Shown here: positions 43,456 through 52,388 of the stretch, piece by piece
Numbering within the stretch: position 1 is the stretch's first letter
Layout of the letters: each line of letters begins with the position of its first letter
From: Sorangium aterium
GTDB lineage: Bacteria; Myxococcota_A; Polyangia; Polyangiales; Polyangiaceae
Reading direction: 5' to 3'
Assembly (NCBI RefSeq): GCF_028368935.1
Contig: NZ_JAQNDK010000002.1
Span: 1,550,001 to 1,614,000, forward strand
DNA: 64,000 nucleotides
Position numbers and translations under genes: made by a program
Notes under the pieces: model-generated
The model's database searches: none
What the model was told of the DNA's origin: nothing
The model's input: the letters and a program-made list of their open reading frames with translations, nothing else

Positions 43456-46400
43456 TCAATCGAGGGACGGCGCCCGGAGCAGCCCCGCGGGATTGGGCTC
43501 GAACAGGAACGCAGCGTACCTCCGCGGGTCCCCGGGGGACTCGGGCGAGGCCTTCCAGGTGACCTTCGAGCCCGTGACCTCGGCGCGCTGGATCAGGTGG
43601 AAGAACGAGAAGTCTGCCGCCGCGACGTCGATGGTCTGGATCCGGGGCTCGCCGCCGCCCGTCGGCGTGGTCTGGATCCCCACGCTCGATGTGTTGGCCT
43701 GGCCGCCTGCGGGCGACCACGCGACCGGGAAAGGCTGCCACGATGGGGCCTGATTGAACGCATAGAAGGTGGCTGTCCCCGACTGCAGGAGCGCCAGGGT
43801 GATCGTGCGCTCGGGCTCGACCGGCGAGAGGGGAGGGGCCTTGACGCGGAACGCGATGGGCTGCGGCTTGCCGTCGGGCCCGAAGAGCATCTTCTGGAGG
43901 CCCTGCGCCCACGACGCGAGCCGGAGCGCCCCCGCCGGGACCTCGACCGCGCCGGCCGAGGGGACCTCCAGGGGCGTGTAGCTGCCCGCCGGGCCCTCGC
44001 GGCACACCGGACCGATCAGCGACGCGAACGACGCGAAGAAGGTGCCCTTGGGCCCGAACGTCGCCTCCACGTCGGCCGCCTGCGCGTCCACCGTCGATCG
44101 CGTGTCGAAGGGGAAGCGCCCCAGGATCGGGGTCACGGACGGGCGGAGCTCCGCTGTGTACGCGTCGGCCGTCGCGCGGTCGAGATCGGCCTTACCGAGC
44201 GCGAGCGCCCGCTGCACCGCGAGGCGGAACGGCCGGCGAAGCGACTCGGTCATGGACGCGTCGTTCAGCCACGCCTCGACCTCGGCGTCGGGGGATTTCG
44301 CCGGGGTGCGCAGGGCCGAGAGCGCGAGCGCGCCGATGGGGGCCAGGCGATCGTCGAGCGGCGCGTCCCTCTTCGGCGCCGGAGGGGCCCTGTCCGAGAG
44401 CGAGGGGACGAGCGTGATGAGGAGCTTGTAATAGGGCTCCAGCGCGGGATATTTGCCGTTCTCTCCGGTCAGGAGCCGCGCGATCGGGCCGAAGTCCGCG
44501 ACCGGGTCCCCCACGAGCCGGAGCAGCGTCCCCGGCGATCCCGGGACGCTCGCCTGATCCGCGACGCGCTTCTGGAAGGTGGTGAAGAACGAGGACGGAG
44601 ACACCATGTCGGCCACGTCCGCCGCGAGCGCGGAGGCGCCCCCTCGCGAGAGCTGGAAGCTCTTGTAATACGCATCCGTCGCGTCGCGCAGCCCCGCGCC
44701 GTAGCTCGACGCCGCCGAGCGCGTGGGCCGCAGGTAGATCTCGCGCTCCGAGACGTCGAGGCCCGTGCTCGCGAGCGCGGCCTCGAAGCCCGCGAGGCCG
44801 GGCTCGACCTCCGCCGTGAACGCCTCGTGCGAGACCAGGCCATCGATGTACGTGGACGCGCCGCGCCCGGGCTGCGGGAGCACGGGGGGATACGCCGCGT
44901 CCTTGGGGAACAGCACCGATCGCCTGGACGAGTCCGCGAACAGGGCGTCGAGGTAGACGAGCGCGCGGCCGGCGACGATGGCCTGGGCCCACTGGCCCAT
45001 GTCGAAGCTCCACGACTGGGCGTCGAGGACCACGCTGTAGACAGGCGGCTTCTTCGCCTCCGGCGCGGCGCTGGCCGCCGCAGTCGAGGACGCGCTCCCC
45101 GAGGGCGCCGCGCTCGCCGAGGCCGAAGCCGGCGCGGCGGGGGCGGCCGGCGCGGCGCTCGACCTGGGGGCGGCGGCGCCGACCCCGGCCGCCGAAGCGG
45201 CGGCGGAGCCGACGCCGGCCGCCGGAGGGGCGGCCCTCCCGACGAGCTGCTTCAATCGATCGAGCAGATTGTCAGCCTGCGTCTCGGCCGTGGCCTCGCT
45301 CGCTTTCGGCTCCACGATCTCGGGCGGCACGGCGATCACCTGGAGGTCCAGGACGGCCTGTCGCAGGCCTTTGCCCGCGCCCGACGGCCCGTCGAGCGAG
45401 GCTCCCCGGACGGCCGCGAGCAGGTGCTGGAGCGTGCCCGCGTTCTCCTGCATCCACGGGCCCGCGTCGCTCGTGGTGCCCTTTCCGAACAGGTTCTTCT
45501 GGTGCGGATGACGCGCCTGGAGGATCCGCGCCGCCTCGTCGAGCTCCGTCTGCTCCGCGGCGTCGCGGACCGCCTGATCGAGATCCCCCGCGCTGTCCTG
45601 GAGCTCCTTCAAAGGCTCGGTCCGCAGGCGCTGCCCGTGCAGCACGTCCGACAGGCGGCGGAAGAAAGAGGCCCAGTCCGCGCGCGAAGAGCCCTGCGGC
45701 AACGCCGTGATCTCGGGCAGATTCGAGAGCTCCCTCTCGGTCGGACCCGCGCCGTCGCTCACGGTCAGATAGCTCTTCAGGGTCCGGGGCGACATGCCGA
45801 GCGCGGCGGCCCACGCGGCCTCGTCTTTCTGGATGATCGCGCGCAGCGGGTCGCCCTCTTTGCCCGCGTCGAGCACGGAGAGCGCGCGGATCCGCGCGGC
45901 GCGGTCGGTGCTCTGGAGCTTGGGATTCAGCATGCCCGCCTCGACGGCGGTCCGATACTGCTCCTCGATCTCGGCGCGCCGCGACTCGAACAGCCAGGCC
46001 GAGCGGTCCATCCGGAGCACCTCGGCCGCGGCCCTCTCCTCGACGGTCCTCGACACCCTGTCGCCGTGGCTCACCGCGTCCGCCATGATCGTGACGGCGC
46101 TCGCGGTGCGCTCGACCGAGCCGCGCTGCGCCGTGAACACGATCGCCCCGAGCGCCAGCGCCGCGGCCAGCGCGAGCCCCACGCGCGTGATGAAGCGGCG
46201 CTCCCGGGCTCGACGGTCGCTGCTCGCGAGCTCGGGATCCTCGGCCAGCGCGTCGCCGGTGGATCGGAAGGGCTCCAGCTCGGTCGCGGCCGAGAGGAAC
46301 ACGCCGTTGACGATCGGCGCGTCCTTCGTCGAGGCGAGGAGCGACTCGAAGAACGGCGCGAGGGCCCGCACCGTCTCCGGGCCCTCCGACGAGACGAAGC

Positions 46401-47136
46401 CCACGAGCTCGGGGAACCTCGTGGTCCGGGCGCCGAGCGGCGTCACGCGGCGCCACTCGGGGGGGAGCTCGTCGGACTCCCTCGGCGCGATCGGGCCGCG
46501 GGCGTTGGTCTCCTCGAGGATGTCGCAGAGCGGTGAGAACCCGGCGGAGCGAGCGTCGCAGTGCGTGACCGCGACGCGCACGTTCACCGGCGAGCCGCGC
46601 AGATCGGTGAGGATATCGAGCTTGCGCCGCGCTACGCGGCCGAGATCGCGCAGCCCGGCCTCGTTCCACGAGAGCGAGCTCGCGTTGACCACAACGATCA
46701 CGCGGAGCGCATCGAGCGCCACGCCCTTCCAGAGCTTGCGGAGCGCGTCCTCGGCCTCGGGCCGCGGGTCGAACAGGAGGTCCGAGGCGATCTCCTGGAC
46801 GCGCTGTCCATTGCCTGAATACACGTCCAGATCGCGGCCGTCTGGCGTGTACCGATCGCCTTGCTTCAGGGCTCCGCGGATGAGGGTCGTCTTCCCCGAC
46901 AGCCGCTCTCCGAGCACGACGAGCACGGGGCCGTCGCGCTCGCGCTGGGGCATCGCGGCGACGGCCTTGCGCCACGCGCCCGCGAGGTCCAGGTCCTCGG
47001 CCTTCTTCCCCTGGGCGGCGCGGCGCTTCCGGACCCACCCAACGGCGAGCAGGACGAAGCAGAGGATGCCGACGACGAGCGCGAGGATCCCAAGGATGAA
47101 CCACCCGTCCACGCCGGAGCCGCCCGCGACATCCAT
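43456..47136 (-). CDS. tssM: TssM (IcmF/VasK) T6SS membrane-core protein
   Basis: A 1226-residue inner-membrane protein. The first membrane segment is at about 12-33 (FILGILALVVGILCFVLLAV). A cytoplasmic NTPase-like domain has Walker A GERLSGKTT near 77-85. A second membrane segment is near 315-333 (VGLALAAALALGAIVF). A long periplasmic region follows, with a Pro/Ala/Ser linker near 630-690, and the C-terminal beta domain that meets TssJ. The overall plan matches IcmF-type proteins. TssM bridges the membranes for the secretion channel. A 6-base gap separates it from the small upstream gene. The periplasmic part diverges from well-studied members. Confidence 0.9.
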   Translation of the reverse strand: MDVAGGSGVDGWFILGILALVVGILCFVLLAVGWVRKRRAAQGKKAEDLDLAGAWRKAVAAMPQRERDGPVLVVLGERLSGKTTLIRGALKQGDRYTPDGRDLDVYSGNGQRVQEIASDLLFDPRPEAEDALRKLWKGVALDALRVIVVVNASSLSWNEAGLRDLGRVARRKLDILTDLRGSPVNVRVAVTHCDARSAGFSPLCDILEETNARGPIAPRESDELPPEWRRVTPLGARTTRFPELVGFVSSEGPETVRALAPFFESLLASTKDAPIVNGVFLSAATELEPFRSTGDALAEDPELASSDRRARERRFITRVGLALAAALALGAIVFTAQRGSVERTASAVTIMADAVSHGDRVSRTVEERAAAEVLRMDRSAWLFESRRAEIEEQYRTAVEAGMLNPKLQSTDRAARIRALSVLDAGKEGDPLRAIIQKDEAAWAAALGMSPRTLKSYLTVSDGAGPTERELSNLPEITALPQGSSRADWASFFRRLSDVLHGQRLRTEPLKELQDSAGDLDQAVRDAAEQTELDEAARILQARHPHQKNLFGKGTTSDAGPWMQENAGTLQHLLAAVRGASLDGPSGAGKGLRQAVLDLQVIAVPPEIVEPKASEATAETQADNLLDRLKQLVGRAAPPAAGVGSAAASAAGVGAAAPRSSAAPAAPAAPASASASAAPSGSASSTAAASAAPEAKKPPVYSVVLDAQSWSFDMGQWAQAIVAGRALVYLDALFADSSRRSVLFPKDAAYPPVLPQPGRGASTYIDGLVSHEAFTAEVEPGLAGFEAALASTGLDVSEREIYLRPTRSAASSYGAGLRDATDAYYKSFQLSRGGASALAADVADMVSPSSFFTTFQKRVADQASVPGSPGTLLRLVGDPVADFGPIARLLTGENGKYPALEPYYKLLITLVPSLSDRAPPAPKRDAPLDDRLAPIGALALSALRTPAKSPDAEVEAWLNDASMTESLRRPFRLAVQRALALGKADLDRATADAYTAELRPSVTPILGRFPFDTRSTVDAQAADVEATFGPKGTFFASFASLIGPVCREGPAGSYTPLEVPSAGAVEVPAGALRLASWAQGLQKMLFGPDGKPQPIAFRVKAPPLSPVEPERTITLALLQSGTATFYAFNQAPSWQPFPVAWSPAGGQANTSSVGIQTTPTGGGEPRIQTIDVAAADFSFFHLIQRAEVTGSKVTWKASPESPGDPRRYAAFLFEPNPAGLLRAPSLD

Positions 47137-47142
47137 CCCAGC

Positions 47143-47403
47143 TCAGCCCACTGCTTCCAGCAGGTCCTCGATGGTCTCGAAGGTGGCCACGAGCTTCGCT
47201 GGGTCGACCTTCGCCCCCGGGGCCACGGCCTCGTGGAGCGGCGCGAGCACGGCGGCGACGGCCGTCTTCGAGAGCGAGGCGGAGAGGCGGGCCTCGACGC
47301 TGGCGAGGAGCGCCTGCTCGGGCGAGACTCCGCCCTTCGCCGGCGGCGCGGACGGGCGCGGCGCCGGTGCGGCATCGTCGGACCCCGGGCCAAGGCGCTC
47401 CAT
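47143..47403 (-). CDS. Small protein of the T6SS locus, unknown function
   Basis: About 86 residues from the ATG at 47403 (an upstream in-frame start at 47436 exists). A Pro/Ala-rich head leads to a helical part (SPEQALLASVEARLSASLSK, then VAAVLAPLHEAVAPGA and LVATFETIEDLLEAV). There is no signal or membrane segment. It is 6 bases upstream of tssM and 83 bases downstream of tssL, so it is co-transcribed and may be an accessory to the membrane complex. No known Tss/Tag family is matched. Confidence 0.6.
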   Translation of the reverse strand: MERLGPGSDDAAPAPRPSAPPAKGGVSPEQALLASVEARLSASLSKTAVAAVLAPLHEAVAPGAKVDPAKLVATFETIEDLLEAVG

Positions 47404-47486
47404 GGGGGGATCTGACCACGGGCGGCGCGCGGCCACAAAAAAAAGGCGTCTGCGCTGTCTCTGCGCTCACCCGCGGCGATCCGCGC

Positions 47487-48140
47487 TCAGAGCGAGAGCG
47501 CCTTTCGCAGCCTCGCGAGCCACGATTCCGGGGGCTGGCGAATCGCCAGGGGCGCGGCGCGGGGCGCCGGCGGCACGAGGAGCCGCAGCGCGCTCTGCAC
47601 CTCCTCCGCGCGCTCGCGGAGCAGATCGGGGGCGCCGGCGTAGCCGCCGGTGAAGCCCTCCGAGAGGCAGAATCGATACAGGGTCAGGAGCAACAGGACC
47701 CGATCGCGCTCGTCCGAAGGCGGCTGATTCGCGAGCTGCTCGGCGCGCGGAACGAGGGGCGCGAGCTCCTCGAAGAACAGGTCTCCTCCGTCCTCGCGAG
47801 GCGCGTAGTCGCGCCGCTGCACGCGCAGCCACTCCTCGCTCCCGCCGAGCGGGGCGACGCGGAGCAGCACGCGCTCGTCGTACAGGCACACGAGCGGCAG
47901 CAGCACGTTCTCGGGCGCCGCGCGCGTCTTCCGGGACACCCGCCCTCGCAGGTGGTCCAGCTCGTCGGAGATGTCGGTCGAGAGCACGACGAGATCGGGC
48001 AGGCCCGGGCCGGCGTCGAACGCGTCCTCGATGATCCTCTCGAGCTTCGCGTGCGCGACCGTGACCTCGCGCAAGAGGTGGAGCACCCCGTCCTCCCGGG
48101 GCGCCGCGGCCGGGCTGGATGGACTGCCCATCTGCGTCAC
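47487..48140 (-). CDS. tssL: TssL/DotU-like T6SS protein, no visible membrane anchor
   Basis: About 217 residues from the GTG at 48140, which overlaps the stop of tssF by four bases (GTGA); an ATG three codons on (48131) is an alternative. It shows the DotU pattern: VLLPLVCLYDERVLL, GSEEWLRVQRRDYAPREDGGD, FFEELAPLVPRAEQLANQPP and LLLLTLYRFCLSEGFTGGY with a following helix. Normal TssL ends in a membrane anchor; here the chain ends PESWLARLRKALSL with no hydrophobic segment. It may be recruited by TssM alone, or the anchor may be supplied by another gene. Family call is good, anchor loss is observed. Confidence 0.82.
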   Translation of the reverse strand: MTQMGSPSSPAAAPREDGVLHLLREVTVAHAKLERIIEDAFDAGPGLPDLVVLSTDISDELDHLRGRVSRKTRAAPENVLLPLVCLYDERVLLRVAPLGGSEEWLRVQRRDYAPREDGGDLFFEELAPLVPRAEQLANQPPSDERDRVLLLLTLYRFCLSEGFTGGYAGAPDLLRERAEEVQSALRLLVPPAPRAAPLAIRQPPESWLARLRKALSL

Positions 48141-49750
48141 GGCGAGATCTCCTGATCTCCCGCGCGCGGGGAGGTCGTCTCGACGTCCGCGGGCTCGGGG
48201 CTCCACGCGTCGAGCAGCGCCGAGACCTGCCGGTGGAACCAGGGCGCGAGCGCCTCCTCCCCTGCCGCGGGCCGCTGCATCTCCACGCGATACACCCTCT
48301 TTCGCGGGCCCCGCGCGCCGATCGGATCCGGCGCGAAGGACGCGGTGAGGCCGGCGATCCGGCCGGGAAACCGGGCGAACGGGCTCGCGCCGGAGGCGCC
48401 GAAGAGCGTGAGGAGCGCCCGGAGGTCGCGCGCTTCGAGCGTGGGCTTCTGCTTGAGCGCGAGCACGTCGAGCCCCTTCTCGGGCGAGAGGGCGAGGGGG
48501 CTCGGCAGGGGCGGCCGCACGTTGCCGAGCACGCGGAGCGAAAGGCCGTCGAGGGCCTTCTTGCGCTGCGGCCGCACGGTCAGCGGGCCGCGCGCGTTCT
48601 GCCAGAGCGAGGGCTGCGACCAGACGGCGTCGACCTGCGCGATCCACGGCGCGGTCACCGCGTCGGGCGAGGAGACGCGCACCATCACGCTGCCATCCTC
48701 GGGGAAGAGCACCTCGTACGAGTCCCCTTCCTCGCCCGAGAGCGAGCGCGGCGGGACAGGCGTCAGCACCTTCTGGACAGGCCTGTAGATACCGCGCACC
48801 GTCACCGGCTCGACCCCCTCGAGCGCCGAGTGGAGCAGCCGGACCTGCCGGGCGTCGCTCGTGCCGTCCACGGAGATCGGCTCGGCCAGATCGCTCCATG
48901 CGTTCTGCATCGGCACCACGAAGAGCGCGAACGTGTCGGCCGTGACCGAGAGCTGCTCCGGGAAGCTCGCGCCGAGCGAGATGGTCAGCGTCATCCGCTC
49001 GGGGGCGGGCCCTTCGGCCGGCACGGAGACGCGGAAGAGCAAGGCCTGCTCGGGGGCGTGAAAGAAGGAGCGGATACGGTCGATCGGCGAGCCGCCCTCG
49101 CCGCTGTCCCACGGCCTCGCGGGCGCGGGCGCCTCGAACGACACGTCGCAGGCGCGGTCGATCCCGTCGTCCTTGGTCGCGACCGCGCGCAGGAAGTGGC
49201 GGCGCAGCTCCTCGTGCAGCTCGGCGCCGGCGTTGTAGTCGCCGTGCCGCCGGACGAAGAACGGGAGCTCGATCTGGCCCTTTTGCGGCACCCTGGCCGC
49301 GAGGTGGACGCGCAGCTCCGCGCCGCGCGCGCTCCTCGCGAGCTCGGCCTTCTGGATCCTTATCGGCCGCACGGGCAGGGGGCCTCGCGTCGAGAAGATC
49401 GACGCCCGCCCGTCATAGGTCTCGACCCGCATCTGCGTGCCCTCGGGCAGCTCGATCGGCGCGTCCAGGAGGCCCCACCCGTCCGCCTGGAGGAGCGCCG
49501 CCGCGGGCATCGGGGCGAACAGCTCGTCGAGCAGGCCGCCGGCCAGGCGGATGATCGACGCCCGCATCGCGGCGCTCGCGGACGCGCGCGTGCGCGCCGA
49601 GAAGAACGCCATGGCCTCGATGAGCCTCCGCACGTCGGGATCGTCCGTCCCGGCCGCGAGCTCGCCCCTGCGGACGCCGCTCTCGATGGTGTGATCGAGC
49701 GCCGCGAGCTCCTCGTGGAACAGGGCGCGAAACTGGGGTCCTTCGTCCAT
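48137..49750 (-). CDS. tssF: TssF T6SS baseplate protein
   Basis: A 537-residue soluble protein. It starts with a TssF-type N-terminus (FHEELAALDHTIESGVRRG, RRLIEAMAFFSARTR, RLAGGLLDELFAPMP) and has the middle segment LFVVPMQNAWSDLAEPISVD followed by PVTVRGIYRPVQKV. Near the end is the ARDLRALLTLFG segment. TssF joins TssE, TssG and TssK in the baseplate wedge. It lies 12 bases downstream of the spike-tip gene and overlaps tssL, inside one operon. Confidence 0.88.
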   Translation of the reverse strand: MDEGPQFRALFHEELAALDHTIESGVRRGELAAGTDDPDVRRLIEAMAFFSARTRASASAAMRASIIRLAGGLLDELFAPMPAAALLQADGWGLLDAPIELPEGTQMRVETYDGRASIFSTRGPLPVRPIRIQKAELARSARGAELRVHLAARVPQKGQIELPFFVRRHGDYNAGAELHEELRRHFLRAVATKDDGIDRACDVSFEAPAPARPWDSGEGGSPIDRIRSFFHAPEQALLFRVSVPAEGPAPERMTLTISLGASFPEQLSVTADTFALFVVPMQNAWSDLAEPISVDGTSDARQVRLLHSALEGVEPVTVRGIYRPVQKVLTPVPPRSLSGEEGDSYEVLFPEDGSVMVRVSSPDAVTAPWIAQVDAVWSQPSLWQNARGPLTVRPQRKKALDGLSLRVLGNVRPPLPSPLALSPEKGLDVLALKQKPTLEARDLRALLTLFGASGASPFARFPGRIAGLTASFAPDPIGARGPRKRVYRVEMQRPAAGEEALAPWFHRQVSALLDAWSPEPADVETTSPRAGDQEISP

Positions 49751-49762
49751 GTCGCCGCTCCC

Positions 49763-50341
49763 TCAGCCCACGTTCACGAGCTGGCCTTGCACGTTGGTGA
49801 GGCTGCCCTTGAAGGTGGCCGTGCCCGTCGACTCCGCGTTGAGCGTCGCGTCGGCCTTGATCTGGACCATCGCCCCGGACACGCTCACCTTGGTCTGCCC
49901 GGCGGCGTCGACCTCCATCGACGCGACCTTGGCCGCGGAGGACGTCAGATCCAACGTGCTCTGACCGCCTCCGGAGAGGGCGATCTTCGTGTTGCCGGTG
50001 ACGCTCACGTTGGTGCCGGTCGCCGAGATGTCCTTGTCCGACGAGAGGGTCATGTCCTTCGCGCTCTTCACGGTCATCGTGTCGTCGCTCTGGTAGGTGG
50101 ACGCCTTGGTCGACTTCATGGTGATCGTCTCGGAGGCCGTCACCTCGAACTCCTTGCACGAGACGCTGACCTTCGCCGAGGTCTGCGTGATGGTGCTCGT
50201 CGCGTCGGAGCCCTTCACGGTGAGCGTGATCGAGGTCCCGTTCATGGCGACGGTCTGCGTGATCTGATCGTCCTTGTTCTCGATCGTGACGGTGATCCCC
50301 GCCACCTTGTCGAGCTCCACGGTGCAGACCAGCTTGCCCAC
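49763..50341 (-). CDS. Detached beta-helix spike protein (VgrG/gp5 C-terminal-like)
   Basis: About 192 residues from a GTG at 50341, three bases after the stop of the VgrG-like gene, with GGGGGAGGG upstream. The chain is a series of short alternating strands: TVTIENKDDQITQTVAMNGT, SITLTVKGS, VSVSCKEFEVTASETITMKS, DMTLSSDKDISATGTNVSVT, IALSGGGQSTLDLTSS. This is typical of the trimeric beta-helix needle of gp5 and of DUF2345 regions that usually form the C-terminus of VgrG. Here it is a separate gene. It probably assembles with the VgrG-like protein or extends the tip. Confidence 0.75.
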   Translation of the reverse strand: MGKLVCTVELDKVAGITVTIENKDDQITQTVAMNGTSITLTVKGSDATSTITQTSAKVSVSCKEFEVTASETITMKSTKASTYQSDDTMTVKSAKDMTLSSDKDISATGTNVSVTGNTKIALSGGGQSTLDLTSSAAKVASMEVDAAGQTKVSVSGAMVQIKADATLNAESTGTATFKGSLTNVQGQLVNVG

Positions 50342-50343
50342 GA

Positions 50344-51987
50344 CTACGACCCTCCCCCTTCCGTCTCCTCGACCTTGAGGGTCATCTTGCCCTCTTCGAG
50401 GCGCAGGAGCACCGTGTCGCTCTCGTTCGTGCGGAGCACGCGGAGGACGGGTTTGTCGCTCTGGTAGTCGTGGAGCATCGAGGTGTTGCTCTTGTCGGAT
50501 TTTCCGAAGAGCAGGTGTTGCCCCTGGCCGTCCTGCGGCACCCGCGCGCCGGGCCGGTGATCGAGGACGCGGACGATCTCCGCGCGATCGAAGAAGCACG
50601 CGAGCCGCACCCGCTCGTTCTTGTAAACGGGCAGGTAGAAGGTGCCCGTCGCCTGCGCCGACATGTACGGCGCCTTGATCTGCTTGCTCTCGAAGGACGG
50701 GATCTCGACCTTGTACTCGTCCACGGACGTTGTCTCGTTCGCGGTGATCTCGTAGGTGACATCGGTGTCCTCGCCCACCGCGCTCACGCACTTTCCTTCG
50801 AGGTAGCCCGGGAACTTCGGGGGTGCGAACGGCGGGAGGGACACGAAGGGGTCGTCCTGGTCCTCGAGCAGGAGGCCGAGCTCGATCTCGAACCCCGTCG
50901 CGGTGTCGCCGTAGTCCGCCTCGGGGCCCTGATCGAGCGCGCGCGCCGACATCGAGAGATCGAGCACGCGCAGGTCGCCCGGGGTCGTGCGGATGGAGCT
51001 CGGGAACCCGCCGCTCGTCGACGCGGTGACAAGGCTGCCCGGGGAGACAGGCACGGCGGGGAACCGCGCGAACGAGAGGGTGAGCCGGGTCGCGGGCGCG
51101 CGCGCGCGGGCTGTCTCGGCGGTCACCCGATCGTCGCCCTCCTGCGCGACGTCGGAGCAGATCACCACGTCGTCGTAGATGCCAGTCGCGGCGTCCTGGT
51201 TCGTGATCGCCGAGAGCTTCGGGGACGCCGCCGAGACGTTCAGGACCCGCGGGGCGTACCGCACGGGCTCGGCGATCTCCCAGGTCAGGTCGACGACGTC
51301 CTCGCGCGGCAGGACCGCCGCCGTCCCCGAGGCATCCTTGGTCTTGGAGAGCTTGTAGGTCCCGGCCGTGTGATCGAACGTCAGGACGCCCGCCTTGTGG
51401 CTCACGTACCAGGTCACGAGATCGTAGAAGCTCGCGCCCGCGGCCCTGGGGAGGTGGAAGAACACCATCGGCACCGCGGCGGACAGCGTGTCCCAGTCGT
51501 AGGAGAGCGTGATCTTGTCGCCCTTGTTGGCGTCGAGGACGTCCTGGAACGACTGGTCCACGGTGAGAAGCGTCGGGTGGTGCTGCCTCCAGAGGGCGCG
51601 CGCCGCGTCCACGAAGCGGACCCGATACCTGCGGTAGAGCACCGGGCGCTCCGTGAAGCCCTTGTCGTGGATCTTCTCGGTCACGCTCCGCTCGACGACG
51701 AGGCCGCGCGTCGCGATCGCCGGGATGGTAGGGTCCTTCTGCGCGTCCGAGCGCACCGCGCTGACGGAGAGGCTCACCTCGGCGAGATCGGGCTTCTGGA
51801 AGTCGGCGAGCACGCCGTCCGTGTACTGGCCGCCCCGTGTCTGGTCGTCCTGGAGGACGAACTCCACCGTTCCTTCGGCGCCCCACGGCGTGAGCCGGAG
51901 CGAGAAGGCGCGCACGTTGCCGCCCTGGATCGTGTGGGCCGTGCCGCCGCAGGTGAGCGTCAGGGTGGCGGCGAGGCGGTCGTTCAC
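50344..51987 (-). CDS. vgrG: VgrG-like T6SS spike protein (gp27/gp5-like halves)
   Basis: A 547-residue protein from a GTG at 51987 that overlaps the stop of tssE by four bases (GTGA). The first 350 residues look like the gp27-type ring domain (GTVEFVLQDDQTRGGQYTDG, KDPTIPAIATRGLVVERSV and SFQDVLDANKGDKITLSYD). The C-terminal part has an OB-fold-like segment (AQATGTFYLPVYKNERVRLA, then FFDRAEIVRVLDH). A short stretch of strands follows, and the protein ends EETEGGGS without a beta-helix. That part is in the next gene. The spike sits on the tube and punctures the target membrane. Confidence 0.8.
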   Translation of the reverse strand: MNDRLAATLTLTCGGTAHTIQGGNVRAFSLRLTPWGAEGTVEFVLQDDQTRGGQYTDGVLADFQKPDLAEVSLSVSAVRSDAQKDPTIPAIATRGLVVERSVTEKIHDKGFTERPVLYRRYRVRFVDAARALWRQHHPTLLTVDQSFQDVLDANKGDKITLSYDWDTLSAAVPMVFFHLPRAAGASFYDLVTWYVSHKAGVLTFDHTAGTYKLSKTKDASGTAAVLPREDVVDLTWEIAEPVRYAPRVLNVSAASPKLSAITNQDAATGIYDDVVICSDVAQEGDDRVTAETARARAPATRLTLSFARFPAVPVSPGSLVTASTSGGFPSSIRTTPGDLRVLDLSMSARALDQGPEADYGDTATGFEIELGLLLEDQDDPFVSLPPFAPPKFPGYLEGKCVSAVGEDTDVTYEITANETTSVDEYKVEIPSFESKQIKAPYMSAQATGTFYLPVYKNERVRLACFFDRAEIVRVLDHRPGARVPQDGQGQHLLFGKSDKSNTSMLHDYQSDKPVLRVLRTNESDTVLLRLEEGKMTLKVEETEGGGS

Positions 51988-52379
51988 GCGGGCGCCCTTC
52001 CTCCGTCCGGACCCGGGGCCATGGGCTCGACGGTCACGTAGCGCAGGATCGTGTGCATCCGGATCCAGAAGGCCGCCGGGCTCCCCTCGACCTCGCACTG
52101 GAGCTGGAAGGCCGCGTACAGGGTGCTGTCCGCGCCGAGGAAGGTGAGCACCGGCCTCTCGGCGCGCGGCTCGTAGTCCTCGATGAGCCTCAGCATCTCG
52201 CGGCCCAGGGCCTCGATGAGCGGGTTCGTCGCGAGGTGCTCCTCGTAGTCGCCGAGGCCGAAGACCTCCGCCGCCTCGGCATATCCCTTCTTCGCGTTCA
52301 GCACGGTCGCGAGGTTCCGCGCGACCGACTTCAGGGCGGGCTCCATGCGCTCACCGGCCAGACGTCCCAGGAGGCCCAT
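51984..52379 (-). CDS. tssE: TssE (gp25-like) T6SS baseplate protein
   Basis: A 131-residue protein with the gp25 pattern: SVARNLATVLNAKKGYAEA, FGLGDYEEHLATNP, LGREMLRLIEDYEPRAERPV and FQLQCEVEGSPAAFWIRMHT. TssE starts sheath polymerisation at the baseplate. It lies between tssK (9 bases away) and the VgrG-like gene, which it overlaps. The GDYEE is close to the conserved gp25 EGxDE loop. Confidence 0.9.
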   Translation of the reverse strand: MGLLGRLAGERMEPALKSVARNLATVLNAKKGYAEAAEVFGLGDYEEHLATNPLIEALGREMLRLIEDYEPRAERPVLTFLGADSTLYAAFQLQCEVEGSPAAFWIRMHTILRYVTVEPMAPGPDGGRAPA

Positions 52380-52388
52380 CGTCCGCCC

